Below are positions 1-9,239 of a stretch of 64,000 nt of DNA, piece after piece (within the stretch, counting starts at the first letter, position 1; each line of letters starts with the position of its first letter). The stretch is from Paenibacillus alkalitolerans (GTDB lineage Bacteria; Bacillota; Bacilli; Paenibacillales; YIM-B00363): the NCBI RefSeq assembly GCF_016482785.1, contig NZ_JAEMXM010000006.1:62001-126000 (forward strand), in the 5' to 3' direction. Made by a program: the position numbers and the translations under genes. The notes under the pieces are model-generated. The model had not been told where the DNA came from, did no database searches, and saw nothing but the letters and a program-made list of their open reading frames with translations.

Positions 1-57
1 TAACATGTTGAGGTTATTATATCATGTGCTGCGAGAATATTTCCGCCAGTGCGCGGT

Positions 58-106
58 CAAAAATCGCCAAAGCACGCCCGGCATAAGCCGAGCGCGCTTG
101 GCATTC
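58..106 (-). terminator. Rho-independent terminator after the levansucrase pair
   Basis: On the minus strand an inverted repeat (AAGCGCGCTCGGC / GCCGGGCGTGCTT, loop TTAT) is followed by a short T-run. It starts about 25 bases past the stop codon of the second levansucrase gene and would end the two-gene transcript. Confidence 0.75.
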
Positions 107-130
107 TTTTACATAGGACGAATCGAATAA

Positions 131-1450
131 TTATTTGATCCAACCTTGAGGGAGTTCCTTCTCGATTTTCGTACGATCGCCGTCGATGGAGATCTTCACC
201 GTCGGCGCGAGCGTGCCGCCCCAGTGCTCAAACTGGTATTCAGGAGACTGGTGGCCGATATCGCTGATCGACATGCCGTCCAGATCGCCGAAATGCGCAA
301 ATCCGACGACATTCAAGCTCGGCAATACAAGCCAGGAATACGCTTGGTACGGATTTTCCGGAGGATTGGCCAGGACGAGGCCGCTTCCGTTGAGCGGCTT
401 GTATCCGCCGATTAGCGTGTCGGAGACGAAGCCGTACAGACCTTCCGGCCCTGTCAATCCCGGCGAGTATTTATTGATGTGCGTGTCGGTAAACAAGTAA
501 TACTTATTATCTTTCACGACAATATGCGGACGCTCCAACTCTTCATTCACGCAATTGGCTTCGACAAGCGGAGGAAGCATCTCGAGCTCTTCCACGTCGC
601 CAATCACTTCGGCGATGCCGATATTGCCGTTCTGGTGAACAGCTTCCGGAGGCGCCTCATACTCGGGACTGCTCGCGTGTTCGGGTTTGCAAGACCGTTC
701 GCTTACAGAGCCGCCGGACATGCCTTCGAACAGCACGTATTCTTTACCCGTCTTCGGATCTTGGAACCACATCGGGTCGCGGAACGCGTAACCTCCGCCT
801 TCGCCCTGGTGGGCTTGCGCCAAGGTTTGGTACCATTTGCCGTCCGGTTCAAGAATGATGCGGTGTTTATCCCAATGTTCAAAGCGGACGCCGTTCTTGT
901 CGGCAACAATGTTGCCGGTAGCGAGGGCGAGACGCTGTTCGAAAGTGACCCGCTCTTCGTTCTCACGGCCGGTAGCCGTGTAGAAAGCGTAAATCCGATC
1001 GCCGTCCGTCATCGCCGAGCCGGCCCATTGGCGGGAACCAAGCGCGGTTCCTGCCGGGAACAATTCGCCGCCGAAAGTCCAGTCTTTTCCGTTCTTTGAG
1101 TAGAAATAACGGATGGTTGCGATATCATGCACTTTACCCGGCAGAACGTCGCTCGGCGCCGATAGCGCGAAGATCACCTTCCAGCCTTTGATGCTGGCGA
1201 TCGAGCCGTCGCGGTCGGTCAACGGCCATGTATCCCAGATGTGATAATCGGGCGTCATTTTTTCCAGCTTCTTGATATCGGTATAAGGCAGGGTATTGCT
1301 TTCATCCAGCTCGATTTTCGATACCTGTTCGCGGGTCCAGTTGACGGTCGTATCGGCACCCTCCGCCTGGATCGGAACAATGGAAGAACTGATAAGTGTG
1401 GCCGCCAAAGAGAAAATCGTCGCTGCTTTTTTATAATTTCGAATGAACAT
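131..1450 (-). CDS. Secreted GH68 levansucrase/fructosyltransferase (second gene of pair)
   Basis: A 439-residue glycoside hydrolase family 68 protein, which splits sucrose and transfers fructose to a growing levan chain or to water outside the cell. The N-terminus is a Sec signal peptide (basic start, hydrophobic core about residues 8-25, likely cleavage after QAEG or nearby). GH68 catalytic motifs are all present: WDTWPL with the nucleophile Asp near 73, FRDP with the stabilising Asp near 225, and ELERP with the acid/base Glu near 306. The start has the ribosome site GAGAGGAG. It lies 44 bases after a paralogous gene with no terminator between, so it is probably co-transcribed from the upstream RAT leader. 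Product type (levan, inulin or short fructans) cannot be read from the sequence. Confidence 0.93.
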   Translation of the reverse strand: MFIRNYKKAATIFSLAATLISSSIVPIQAEGADTTVNWTREQVSKIELDESNTLPYTDIKKLEKMTPDYHIWDTWPLTDRDGSIASIKGWKVIFALSAPSDVLPGKVHDIATIRYFYSKNGKDWTFGGELFPAGTALGSRQWAGSAMTDGDRIYAFYTATGRENEERVTFEQRLALATGNIVADKNGVRFEHWDKHRIILEPDGKWYQTLAQAHQGEGGGYAFRDPMWFQDPKTGKEYVLFEGMSGGSVSERSCKPEHASSPEYEAPPEAVHQNGNIGIAEVIGDVEELEMLPPLVEANCVNEELERPHIVVKDNKYYLFTDTHINKYSPGLTGPEGLYGFVSDTLIGGYKPLNGSGLVLANPPENPYQAYSWLVLPSLNVVGFAHFGDLDGMSISDIGHQSPEYQFEHWGGTLAPTVKISIDGDRTKIEKELPQGWIK

Positions 1451-1494
1451 TTCACTACTCCTCTCGTTTATGAATCGACTTACGATTACAATTG

Positions 1495-2847
1495 CTATTT
1501 AAGCTTGCCGTAAGGGCCGAAAGGCTTGATCTCTCCCGCTTCCATCTCTTTCACGATCTTCGTCGTGTCGCCGTTGAAGGACACTTTCAGCGTCGGCGCG
1601 AACGTGCCGCCATGTTTCACTTTTCCGGTTTCATCCAACGGTTCGTTGATGAAGCTGATGACCTGACCGTCCGGAAGCGCCATCCAGGAGTATGCCTGAT
1701 ACGGGTTTTCCGCAGGGTTGGCAACGATCAGGCCGGTGCCGTTGACCGGCTTATAGTCGGCGCGCAAGCCTCCCTTGCCCACAAATCCGTACAATCCGTC
1801 CGGACCGGTTAAGCCGGGCGCATACGTGAAGGTGTGGCTGATTGTAAGCAGGTAGTAATTGTCGCCGTCCACCACGACATGCGGACGCTCCAGCTGATGG
1901 TTCGCCCCAACAGATTCGATAAGCGGCGGGAGCAGTTTCAATTTCGTGACGTCCTTGTCAAGCACTTCCGCAATCCCGATATTGCCGTTGTAATATTTCG
2001 CTCTTTCAGGAACTGTATGGGTTTTGCGGTATTCCTCGTCGCCGATGTTTTCCGGTTTCAATTCATAGCCGCTGCCGGCCTGGCCTTCAAAGAGAATGTA
2101 CTCTTTGCCGGTGTTCGGGTCGCGGAAGAAGAACGGATCGCGGAACGCCGTAATGACATTCCCGTGGCTTTGGAATTGTTCGATCGTTTCGTAATATTTT
2201 CCGTCCGGCTCTGCAATAATGAGGTGCTCTCCTTCGTTCGTAAGATGCACGCCGTTTTTGTCCGCACTGATGTCGAACGTCGTCTTCGCGAGGCGCTGCT
2301 CGGCTCTTTGCACCCATCCGTCCTGATTCCATTCTTTGCCGCCGTTCGCATTCATATCAGTGGTAGCCGTATAGAAGAAATGCACTTTTCCGTTCTCGTC
2401 CAACATCGCGGAACCGGCCCACTGCATGTGTCCGAACGCATTGTCATAGTCGTAAGGAATACCGGCGTACGTCCAATCTTTACCGTTCTTGGAATAGAAC
2501 ATGCCGATTCTCGCTTCCGTATGGCGGTCATTCCAACCGAAATCTCGCGGAGCGACCAATGCGAAGGCGATTCGATGGCCTTTCACGATGGCAAGTGAAC
2601 CGTCTCTGTTCTGAAGCGGCCACGTGTCCCAAATCCATACATCCGGAGCGGCCAGCTCAAAGTTCGTATCAATAACCGGAGCCGTGGTGTCTGTCGTCCG
2701 AGCGACTTGCTCCGCTTGCTGACGGGACCAGATGGCGGTGAAATCGTCCGATACGGACGCGTATGCCGAACCTCCCGCCAAGCTGCCCACAAGAATTGAA
2801 CTGCACAACATCAACTTGCCAAGTTTCGTCTTAAAACCCATTTTCAT
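1495..2847 (-). CDS. sacB: Secreted GH68 levansucrase (first gene of pair)
   Basis: A 450-residue GH68 enzyme with a signal peptide (hydrophobic core about residues 10-28, likely cleavage at SAYA-SVS). Catalytic residues are visible: Asp about 74 in IWDTWPL, Asp about 237 in FRDP, and Glu about 320 in QLERP. Length and motif spacing match Bacillus SacB. The start ATG follows AGGAGGAGAATCA. It is the first gene after a conserved SacY/SacT-type antiterminator leader, which identifies it as the sacB orthologue or close equivalent and predicts induction by sucrose. The following gene is a diverged paralogue, so the pair probably arose by tandem duplication. No levanase lies next to it. Confidence 0.94.
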   Translation of the reverse strand: MKMGFKTKLGKLMLCSSILVGSLAGGSAYASVSDDFTAIWSRQQAEQVARTTDTTAPVIDTNFELAAPDVWIWDTWPLQNRDGSLAIVKGHRIAFALVAPRDFGWNDRHTEARIGMFYSKNGKDWTYAGIPYDYDNAFGHMQWAGSAMLDENGKVHFFYTATTDMNANGGKEWNQDGWVQRAEQRLAKTTFDISADKNGVHLTNEGEHLIIAEPDGKYYETIEQFQSHGNVITAFRDPFFFRDPNTGKEYILFEGQAGSGYELKPENIGDEEYRKTHTVPERAKYYNGNIGIAEVLDKDVTKLKLLPPLIESVGANHQLERPHVVVDGDNYYLLTISHTFTYAPGLTGPDGLYGFVGKGGLRADYKPVNGTGLIVANPAENPYQAYSWMALPDGQVISFINEPLDETGKVKHGGTFAPTLKVSFNGDTTKIVKEMEAGEIKPFGPYGKLK

Positions 2848-2954
2848 TGATTCTCCTCCTGATTAGTAATTGCCATGATCGTTCTGAACACCATTTTTAT
2901 TCGCCGCCAACAAACCCCCTATATTCGGTATCCCTCCCCCGGCACAACGGGCAC

Positions 2955-3048
2955 AAAAAAAGACCTAAAACGTTCAAGAATAACGCACCGAATGGTGCAC
3001 TTATCCTTAAAACATTTTAGGTCTTGCCTGCTGAACAGTAACAATCCC
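2955..3048 (-). promoter_or_regulatory. sacB-type RAT antiterminator overlapping an intrinsic terminator
   Basis: Read on the minus strand, the leader has GGGATTGTTACTG and GCAGGCAAGACC (3048 to about 3020), close to the ribonucleic antiterminator (RAT) of the Bacillus subtilis sacB leader. The 3' end of the RAT overlaps the 5' arm of a terminator hairpin (ACCTAAAATG / CGTTTTAGGT) followed by seven Ts (2955-3023). In B. subtilis a phosphorylation-controlled BglG-family protein (SacY or SacT) binds the RAT and prevents the terminator from forming when sucrose is present. The same control is expected here. No such antiterminator gene is in this window. Confidence 0.93.
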
Positions 3049-3068
3049 GCTGTATGCTGTTTTAATTG

Positions 3069-3105
3069 CACTCTGATTCTATCCCGCAACCAGGCAAGAT
3101 ATCAA
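3069..3105 (-). promoter_or_regulatory. Sigma-A promoter of the levansucrase operon
   Basis: On the minus strand, -35 TTGATA (3100-3105) and -10 TAGAAT (3076-3081) are separated by 18 bases. Transcription would start near 3069, about 20 bases before the RAT, the same arrangement as in B. subtilis sacB. Confidence 0.75.
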
Positions 3106-3229
3106 TAGGTATTTATAACCATAATTGGAGGCTTGAAAAAAGGGGGTTTTGACCGGGACTAAAGCCCCTCACTTGACGCCTCTCGCCTGAATTTGCCAAG
3201 TGTCATAAACACGCTTCCGCTTCTGCTCC

Positions 3230-3295
3230 CCTCGCCTAAATGTATAAAACTCGAATCGAAGCGTTCGCAAGGAAGAGCGTTACTATTGCATTGAT
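3230..3295 (+). repeat. Dispersed intergenic repeat, copy 1
   Basis: The segment CTCGCCTAAA followed about 15 bases later by GAATCGAAGCGTTCGCAAGG recurs in diverged form near 15933-15985 (CTCGCCTAAA, GAATCGGAGCGTTTGCAGG). Both copies lie in gene-free DNA of the accessory region. No coding sense is visible. Confidence 0.5.
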
Positions 3296-3382
3296 TCATA
3301 GACCCGTTTAGGGAGTGAACATAAAGAAGGTTATCGGAATTGATCATAAGTTGGAATCCCCAAATGATAGGCGGTATTGTCG

Positions 3383-3433
3383 GACGTCAAGAACTTGGGC
3401 CGATTAACGACAAGAACTTGGGCCTTTTGTTGG
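3383..3433 (+). repeat. Two copies of a CGACAAGAACTTGGGCC-type repeat
   Basis: Two direct copies of a GA(C)AAGAACTTGGGCC unit lie at 3383-3402 and 3408-3433; the second continues into CTTTTGTTGG. Further copies in both orientations occur at 15011-15146. The best unit has palindromic ends CGACAA...TTGTCG. The remaining DNA from about 3110 to 3599 has no believable gene. Confidence 0.6.
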
Positions 3434-3599
3434 GTAGGATATTGTACCAATCATTTGTATACGTGAATCACCACTTTGACCAAAGGGAAAACCACCATAT
3501 GATAATGGAAGTTAGGAATGTTTAGCGTAACGAGGCTGCTGATTGATTGATGCGGCAGCCTCGTGGTGCTTTTATTGAGCTATTGTCTCCGTTTACTAA

Positions 3600-4103
3600 T
3601 TATCCTTGCTTTGCTTTCACCGGAAACCAAACCTCATAGATGGATTCCGGATTGGCATTCCCGAAGAAACGCTCATCATAGTACTCGAAATTCCAACCGC
3701 CAGCGGCCTCATATTCTTTTGATTGAGGAAGCCAATTTTGCCAAAAATGTCCGTAGACCGAGTTAATACCATCAATGGTTCCCTCATATGTAATAACGGC
3801 ATAGGTGGCGGCCGGTACCTCGATTCCCGTCATCCCTTCGGGTATCTCTCCAATCTCTGTAACCTCTGAACATGCTGTGTACTCAATAGGGTCTCCCTGC
3901 TTAAAGCCCGGCTTAAAGCGTTCTAAGCCGTATTTTTTACTAGGTACCGAGTGAGAAATCTCCTCGATTCGAGGGGAAAACTCCCCCCATAACTTGGAAA
4001 GTTGATTTCCCGATGGGTTGCCTGCCTCCGGTTTCCATAAGATTTGCATCCCGACTGCTTGGAAAACAGCTTTTTGGACTACTCGTGTTTCAATAATTCC
4101 CAT
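3600..4103 (-). CDS. GyrI-like/AraC effector-binding-domain protein
   Basis: A 167-residue single-domain protein of the GyrI-like small-molecule-binding fold, also found at the C-terminus of AraC/Rob-type regulators. Typical features are an N-terminal strand (RVVQKAVFQAVGMQI), LWGEF followed by a helix, IPEGMTGIEVPAATYAVITYEG in the centre and a closing strand EVWFPVKAK. There is no DNA-binding domain. The ribosome site AAGGAGAATTCAAC precedes the ATG. It lies 42 bases downstream of an ECF sigma factor in the same direction and is probably co-transcribed. I infer that it binds a small ligand, perhaps a drug or dye, and may sense or sequester it; the ligand is unknown. Confidence 0.8.
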   Translation of the reverse strand: MGIIETRVVQKAVFQAVGMQILWKPEAGNPSGNQLSKLWGEFSPRIEEISHSVPSKKYGLERFKPGFKQGDPIEYTACSEVTEIGEIPEGMTGIEVPAATYAVITYEGTIDGINSVYGHFWQNWLPQSKEYEAAGGWNFEYYDERFFGNANPESIYEVWFPVKAKQG

Positions 4104-4145
4104 GTTGAATTCTCCTTTTCATTCATTATTTAACTTTTCGACATT

Positions 4146-4955
4146 CTAAAAGTCAAAAGGTCGCTTAAGTATGCGTTTGGTAGTTTTCCCGTCCTGAGCC
4201 ATTTGCTTAGCCACTCCCCGGAAATACACCTGTATACGCTCCTTCTTCACCTTGCTGCGTGACCGCGATAGCAGCGTATACACGTTCGAAGTAGAGGTGC
4301 CGAATAGAACGGCTATTTCGGCAGGCGGGAGTTGCCGGAAGAAGTGCGCTTCAAATACATTCCGCTCATTCTTGCTTAAGCATTGCATTAGAGACCTTAT
4401 ACTCTCCACCAATTCATAACGGACGACCCGCGTTTCCGGGTCTTCATCCGATTGTCGAGTTTTCAATGACTCGCTGAAGTGAAAGAGGATAGAGTCAATA
4501 TCACTCCAATCCGTATTGTTCCAGGATGAGAAACCGATAGTAGAGGTTTCTTCTTCTATACTCGTAAACGGGCGCTCCCTACCGTACGGACCTCCCCGCC
4601 GCAAGCGACGATAAGCTTGATTTTGCACGATGCGATGGAACCAGGAGTGAAACCGGGAGATCTCGGAAAGCTTGCCGATATGCAAAAACGCAGATATTAA
4701 CGCTTCCTGAACGATATCTTCAGCCATAGCCGTATCTCTGGATATTGCTGACGCCCATCCGAACGCCTTAGCTCTATGACGGCGTACGAGCTCGTTGAAA
4801 GCTTCGCGGTCACCGGCTCGAGCTTGCTCAACAAGCTGTTCTTCCTTTGTCCATTCCCAATCAATTCCTGAACCGCTGTCTTCTATTTCTACACTATCGT
4901 TTACACTAACATTGTGTCCCGCCAAAGCCTCTGCCACCTCGCCTCGCACTGCCAT
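4146..4955 (-). CDS. ECF-type RNA polymerase sigma factor
   Basis: A 269-residue sigma-70-family protein. Region 2 (about residues 40-110) has ARAGDREAFNELVRRH, an acidic DTAMAEDIVQEALISAF helix and FHSWFHRIVQNQAYR. Region 4 (about 185-240) has LSKNERNVFEAHFF and an HTH reading PPAEIAVLFGTSTSNVYTLL. It shares an unusual RLRRGGPYGRERPFTS segment between regions 2 and 4 with the sigma domain of the 12730-14478 fusion, so the two are paralogues. About 35 acidic residues precede region 2; the ATG at 4955 has only a weak ribosome site and a downstream start is possible. No anti-sigma gene is adjacent. It sits between two GyrI-like genes, the upstream one broken. Confidence 0.88.
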   Translation of the reverse strand: MAVRGEVAEALAGHNVSVNDSVEIEDSGSGIDWEWTKEEQLVEQARAGDREAFNELVRRHRAKAFGWASAISRDTAMAEDIVQEALISAFLHIGKLSEISRFHSWFHRIVQNQAYRRLRRGGPYGRERPFTSIEEETSTIGFSSWNNTDWSDIDSILFHFSESLKTRQSDEDPETRVVRYELVESIRSLMQCLSKNERNVFEAHFFRQLPPAEIAVLFGTSTSNVYTLLSRSRSKVKKERIQVYFRGVAKQMAQDGKTTKRILKRPFDF

Positions 4956-4992
4956 TGCATAGATTCCGCGGTAGTTTGCTGATCATCAACTT

Positions 4993-5454
4993 TCAATCGG
5001 TTGTAGGAATGTATACCTCGGTGTACCCGTTCGGCTGTAAATCCTGATTAAACACTTCGAACCGCGGGGTAGCATAATTCAAACGATACTTTGCCTTGAC
5101 TTCGGGGTTGGGGCAGAAAGAACTCCAGAAGTCGCCAATGTATTTTTCTTCAAAATGGAATGCCGCATATTTGCCGGCCCGTACTGTAATGGCAACCAGT
5201 CCTTCCGGTATACGTCCCAAAGCCGACACAGCAACCGCGACCGCAAACTTATCATCCGATATTTCATAGGTGACGCCCTCGTTGATCCGATTTTCAATAT
5301 CGGGCAGCTTCGACTCCTACTGATCCCACAATACTTTAATGGCGGCTACATCATGGCCTGGCGGTGAAACCCTTATGCCTACAAAATGAAGTTCCGGCAA
5401 ATTTTCAGTTCTTACTTTAATCTCATTCTGCAAGTCAAACGCTTGTTCTCTCGT
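4993..5454 (-). pseudogene. GyrI-like effector-binding protein gene with an internal stop
   Basis: One reading frame from 5454 to 4993 gives a GyrI-like protein of about 153 codons (LPELHFVGIRVSPPGHD, then EGVTYEISDDKFAVAVAV, RIPEGLVAITVRAGKYAAF, and TEVYIPTTD at the end), but an in-frame TAG at 5317-5319 interrupts it after VLWDQ. A ribosome site (TTGGAGGG) is followed six bases later by ACG at 5452-5454, where an ATG would be expected, so the start codon also seems lost. Two independent lesions argue for real decay, not a sequencing error. It lies 37 bases upstream of the sigma gene at 4955. Confidence 0.8.
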
Positions 5455-5515
5455 TTCGTTCCCTCCAAGTTATACTGTTTTTCTAAAACTGCCCAACTTC
5501 AATGGCCTTCCTCCA

Positions 5516-6404
5516 TTATGGATAGTCAGATGTCGAGCATTTTTTCAACACTGTGACACCGTTCGTTTCTTCCGACTTTGCTTTAATCAGTAAACGGATT
5601 GCAAGTTCGGCCTCCTGCGGATCATTAGGCTCTCCCCCGTGAGGAAACGGAAATCGCGGCAGCAATTGCGCTAATGTGTCGGCCGTTTGCCGGTAGTACA
5701 AGGCCGCTTCCGCAGCATACGGCGCAAGAATACTACCAAGCGGCGTCTGTTCGAATATCGAGTCGTAAATGCTGAATCCAAGCATCATATCCCGGAATTC
5801 CGTGTCGATAATCCGATGAGAGCGGCCGATCCGTTTCGTCAGAAAATTGAATAGCCCTTTGCAATGAGTCCTGTAAAGTATCCATTGGATCTACGGGGTT
5901 TGAGTCCAGAATGGCCGTAGCATGGATGCAGGTAAACCGGCGATTATTGATTTCGGAGTATGGAATGATACCATCCCTCTCCGCGTCGCGCGCGTACAGC
6001 TCCTGCTTGTCATGGTCGTATCCGTAAATGATGCCGAACTCCGGGCAAAACAAATCCCAGCCGATCACCGGCAGCCCCTTATCCACACTGTTCTTCATAA
6101 AATTAACATAAACCTCAAGTTGTTCTGGCGTTGCGGGAATTTCCGAGAAGCATACGCCGATATCAAATCCCATCGCGAGCAACCCGGATCCCATCAAATG
6201 AAAAGGAGAGAAAAGCGTCGGACCGGCACCATAGACGGTTTCAGGATGAATATTAATCATAAACGCGCTGTTTGTAATAAACATGATGTCTGCGAGAGAA
6301 TATAACTCCTTTTTATCCGTATACTGCAGCAACCCGAAAACCGCCTGAGCGGATGGCGACCAGGTCAAACGGACCGGCTCAATCGTTTTTTTCAAATCTA
6401 TCAC
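5516..6404 (-). pseudogene. BtrH-like (C39/papain-fold-like) domain protein, frameshifted
   Basis: The first part (6404 to about 5760; GTG start reading VIDLKKTIEP) aligns by eye with the C-terminal half of the 12730-14478 sigma fusion: YSLADIM, GLPVIGWDLFCPEFGIIYGYD, YARDAE and GIPGYDAWIQHL. The matching tail (PYAAEAALYYRQTADTLAQL, FPFPHGGEPNDPQEAE) continues in another frame down to 5516. Compared with the intact paralogue about 20-25 residues are missing at the join, so a small deletion caused the frameshift. BtrH N-terminal-like domains adopt a cysteine-peptidase-like fold; the best known member acts in acyl transfer in butirosin synthesis. Role here unknown. Confidence 0.7.
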
Positions 6405-6833
6405 TCAGCAAAATTCCATCCGCCATTACATTGATCCCGTAACTGTTAATTATCTTTCATCATTTATAAAATTTTTTTTTAACGAAGTCTCGGTACCGAG
6501 TTGCCCGAGCCGCCGCGAAAGCAGCGGGCCAAGCCGTCGGCGTCGGCAATATGAAAGGCCATACCATGATGGCGCTATTAAGTTGATTAATCTGACTTTA
6601 ACAATGATCGAGATAAAGTCGCCGAAGAAAGACTATGACAATTGAACGAGCTAATATTACCCGGAAAAAGATTTCCTTCATGTGTATTTTTGCGCTATCC
6701 TGCCCGTCCCTCGGAGCAAGGTTGCCATGAAGTACTTTCAATACCCTCGGGATAAAGGTTGGCTTATAACCATCAGAATTTCTTTTACTTACATGACGAT
6801 CACTCTTAAACATTCTCCTACTTTGGCTCATCA
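6405..6833. other. Intergenic stretch, no gene supported
   Basis: About 430 bases between the broken BtrH-like gene and the UvrA-like gene. On the plus strand a short open stretch ends ARAAAKAAGQAVGVGN...MALLS-stop near 6586 and could be the 3' end of a lost gene, but it has no recognisable family. On the minus strand a 78-codon frame starting at 6834 has no ribosome site and no family resemblance. I see no terminator. Confidence 0.4.
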
Positions 6834-9239
6834 TTAATGACTGCTTACCATTGCAGTAAACCCTCCAACCAGGTAAGGTCCAATGATCGAATCGGGGTTT
6901 TTAGCCAGATCCTGAGGTGAACCTTCGGCAATAATTCGTCCTCCCTCATTACCTCCACCCGGCCCCATTTCGATCAACCAATCACAATAGGAAAGTAGAT
7001 GTGGTTCGTGCTCAGTGACGATCACCGTATTTCCCTGCTCAACCAGTTCATCCAAAAGCAGCATCAATCGCTCAATATCCGTCGCTCCTAATCCTGTTGT
7101 CGGCTCGTCCAGTACATAGAGGGCGCCCGATTTGCGCTGTTTGCCCAGCGCTTTCGCGAGCTTTAACCGCTGCGCTTCCCCTCCGCTCAATGTAGGGGCC
7201 GGTTGTCCGAGTGATAAATACCCAAGTCCGACCCGAAGCATAATGTCGAGTCCAGGAAGGATCGCTTTATGATCAGCAAACAATTGGCACGCATGTTCCA
7301 CGCTCATAGATAACACGTCATGAATGTTTTGTCCGTTATAGTTGACTTCCAATATTTCCGACTTGTACCTAGTTCCTTTGCACACTGGACATGAACGCTC
7401 ATACACGCCGATCGGCCCCATGTCAAGTGAGTCGGAACCATCCCCATTGCATTGCGGGCAAGCCCCATAATCCGTATTGAATGAAAAATGTCCCGGCGTA
7501 TACCCTCTCTCCACTGCAAGCGGCTGATTTGCAAACAATTCCCGAACTTTGTCCCATATTTCAATGTATGTGATCGGCGTCGACATCCGGTTCCGCCCAA
7601 TCGGAGCTTGAGTTACAACCACACATTCCGCTATCGCTTCGCTCCCTTCGAGCCATCCCAGCGAACCCGTAAGCGCTCCTCCTTCTTCCATCTCTTCAAC
7701 TTCACTTTCTTTAGCTATGCTTAAGTGATGTTCAAGCAATGGTACGAGAGTCCCCGAGATGAGCGTGCTTTTCCCGCTGCCTGATTTTCCGGCTACACCG
7801 ACCATAGCGCCGAGCGGTATAGCGACGTCTACTTGTCGCAAATTATGCAGTCCGGCATTCCGAACTACGAGCTTCGGGCCATCTTGTTTGGCGGAACGGT
7901 ATCCGCTATCGCTTTTGCTAGGGAGACGGCGTTTTCCCCACAAATAAGGAGCAAGTACCGACTTGTTCGCTTTGGGATACTCGGTTACCGGCCCTTGAAA
8001 CAAAATGTTACCGCCGTGAATTCCCGCTGCCGGTCCAAATTCAACGACGTAATCGCTGCTGCGGATAACATTGGAATCGTGCTCGACAACGATCACTGTG
8101 TTGCCGGCTTCCGTCAACGAACGCAGTTTGCCGACAAGTGCTTGTTTCTCCGCCTCGTGCAGCCCGGCGGTCGGTTCGTCGAATATGTACAGAAGCGAAT
8201 CGAATTCGGATTGGAGATGATGCATTAAGAACAACCGCTGCAGCTCGCCACCGCTCAGGGATGGAATAGTGCGCAGTATGTTCAAGTAAGATAAACCGAC
8301 CTCTTCCAAAAGCTTAAGCTTCCATAGAATCTGGTCTACGATGTGGCGCCCTTCTTCGGAGAAGCCGCTCATATCCAATGTTTTGAAGAAAGGAGCCAGT
8401 TCGGAGAACGGCATTGCATTCAGTTCTCCCAAATGCTTTCCGTCAATAAAGACGTTAAGTGCCGGCGTAGATAACCTGAACCCGCCGCATGTTTCGCACG
8501 TTACGCGGCTCGCAAACAAATGCTCGAACTGCACTTTCCGTCTCGGCGTAGTGAGCTTTGAATAGATATACGGTATATAACCGATGAACTTTCCCTCAAT
8601 GCCGTGAAGGAAGGCGTGCCTCTCTTCTTCTTTCAGTTGATCGAATGTGAGACTCTTCCAATCATAGCCGTAATGCGTGGCAAAATCCGGCAGCCGTTTC
8701 ACGAGCTGACGGCCGAATTCTCCGCCTTCGATACATATTTGTTCCAACCGTTTTCTTGGGTCCGAAACGACTCGTTTCTCATCCAAAAAGGTAGTAACCC
8801 CGCGGCCGTAACAAGCTAAGCACATACCCTCCGGATGATGGAACGAAAACGCTTCGACAAGGAGCGATGTCCGCTTTCCGTCCGGGCCGAGCCCTTCGGT
8901 CGAGAAGAGCCATTTAAGTGCGTCAAGCAATTTGGTGCGCGTTCCTACGAAGCTCCTTGGGTTCGTCTGTCGTAAAGTCCGCTGTTCTACGGCAATTGCG
9001 GGCGGTAAACCCATAATACTGATGAAGGGTTCTTCACCGCTTCTTACAAACGTATCGCTATGCAGACCAATGGAATGCAAGTATCTTTTTCGCCCTTCCT
9101 CGAACAGGATGTCGAAAGCAAGGCTCGATTTTCCTGAGCCGCTGACGCCGGTGAATACGATGAATTTCCCTTTCGGCAGACTGACATCTATTTGTTTCAA
9201 ATTATGGATCGCTGCGCCGCGCACTTCGATCTGCTTCAA
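6834..9239 (-). CDS. UvrA-like ABC ATPase (short, UvrA2/drug-resistance type)
   Basis: A roughly 801-residue UvrA-family protein with two ABC modules: Walker A GVSGSGKSSL (about 31-40) with signature LSGGELQR (about 328), and Walker A GKSGSGKSTL (about 483) with LSGGEAQRL (about 684). Cys-pair zinc motifs (CLAC, CETC, CPQC, CPVC) remain. It is about 140 residues shorter than canonical UvrA (about 940), like the UvrA2/DrrC-type proteins linked to protection from DNA-binding antibiotics. I chose the TTG at 9239 because AGGAGGAG lies 10 bases before it; an ATG at 9290 in the same frame is the alternative. It lies downstream of a GyrI-like gene in a same-strand cluster. A resistance role is inference. 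Confidence 0.85.
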   Translation of the reverse strand: MKQIEVRGAAIHNLKQIDVSLPKGKFIVFTGVSGSGKSSLAFDILFEEGRKRYLHSIGLHSDTFVRSGEEPFISIMGLPPAIAVEQRTLRQTNPRSFVGTRTKLLDALKWLFSTEGLGPDGKRTSLLVEAFSFHHPEGMCLACYGRGVTTFLDEKRVVSDPRKRLEQICIEGGEFGRQLVKRLPDFATHYGYDWKSLTFDQLKEEERHAFLHGIEGKFIGYIPYIYSKLTTPRRKVQFEHLFASRVTCETCGGFRLSTPALNVFIDGKHLGELNAMPFSELAPFFKTLDMSGFSEEGRHIVDQILWKLKLLEEVGLSYLNILRTIPSLSGGELQRLFLMHHLQSEFDSLLYIFDEPTAGLHEAEKQALVGKLRSLTEAGNTVIVVEHDSNVIRSSDYVVEFGPAAGIHGGNILFQGPVTEYPKANKSVLAPYLWGKRRLPSKSDSGYRSAKQDGPKLVVRNAGLHNLRQVDVAIPLGAMVGVAGKSGSGKSTLISGTLVPLLEHHLSIAKESEVEEMEEGGALTGSLGWLEGSEAIAECVVVTQAPIGRNRMSTPITYIEIWDKVRELFANQPLAVERGYTPGHFSFNTDYGACPQCNGDGSDSLDMGPIGVYERSCPVCKGTRYKSEILEVNYNGQNIHDVLSMSVEHACQLFADHKAILPGLDIMLRVGLGYLSLGQPAPTLSGGEAQRLKLAKALGKQRKSGALYVLDEPTTGLGATDIERLMLLLDELVEQGNTVIVTEHEPHLLSYCDWLIEMGPGGGNEGGRIIAEGSPQDLAKNPDSIIGPYLVGGFTAMVSSH

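Noticed and set aside
479-1099. Long plus-strand frames opposite the levansucrases and iol genes
   Set aside because: These are antisense shadows of well-supported genes with no start signals or family resemblance.
6598-6834. 78-codon minus-strand frame after the UvrA-like gene
   Set aside because: No ribosome site, unusual composition and no family resemblance.
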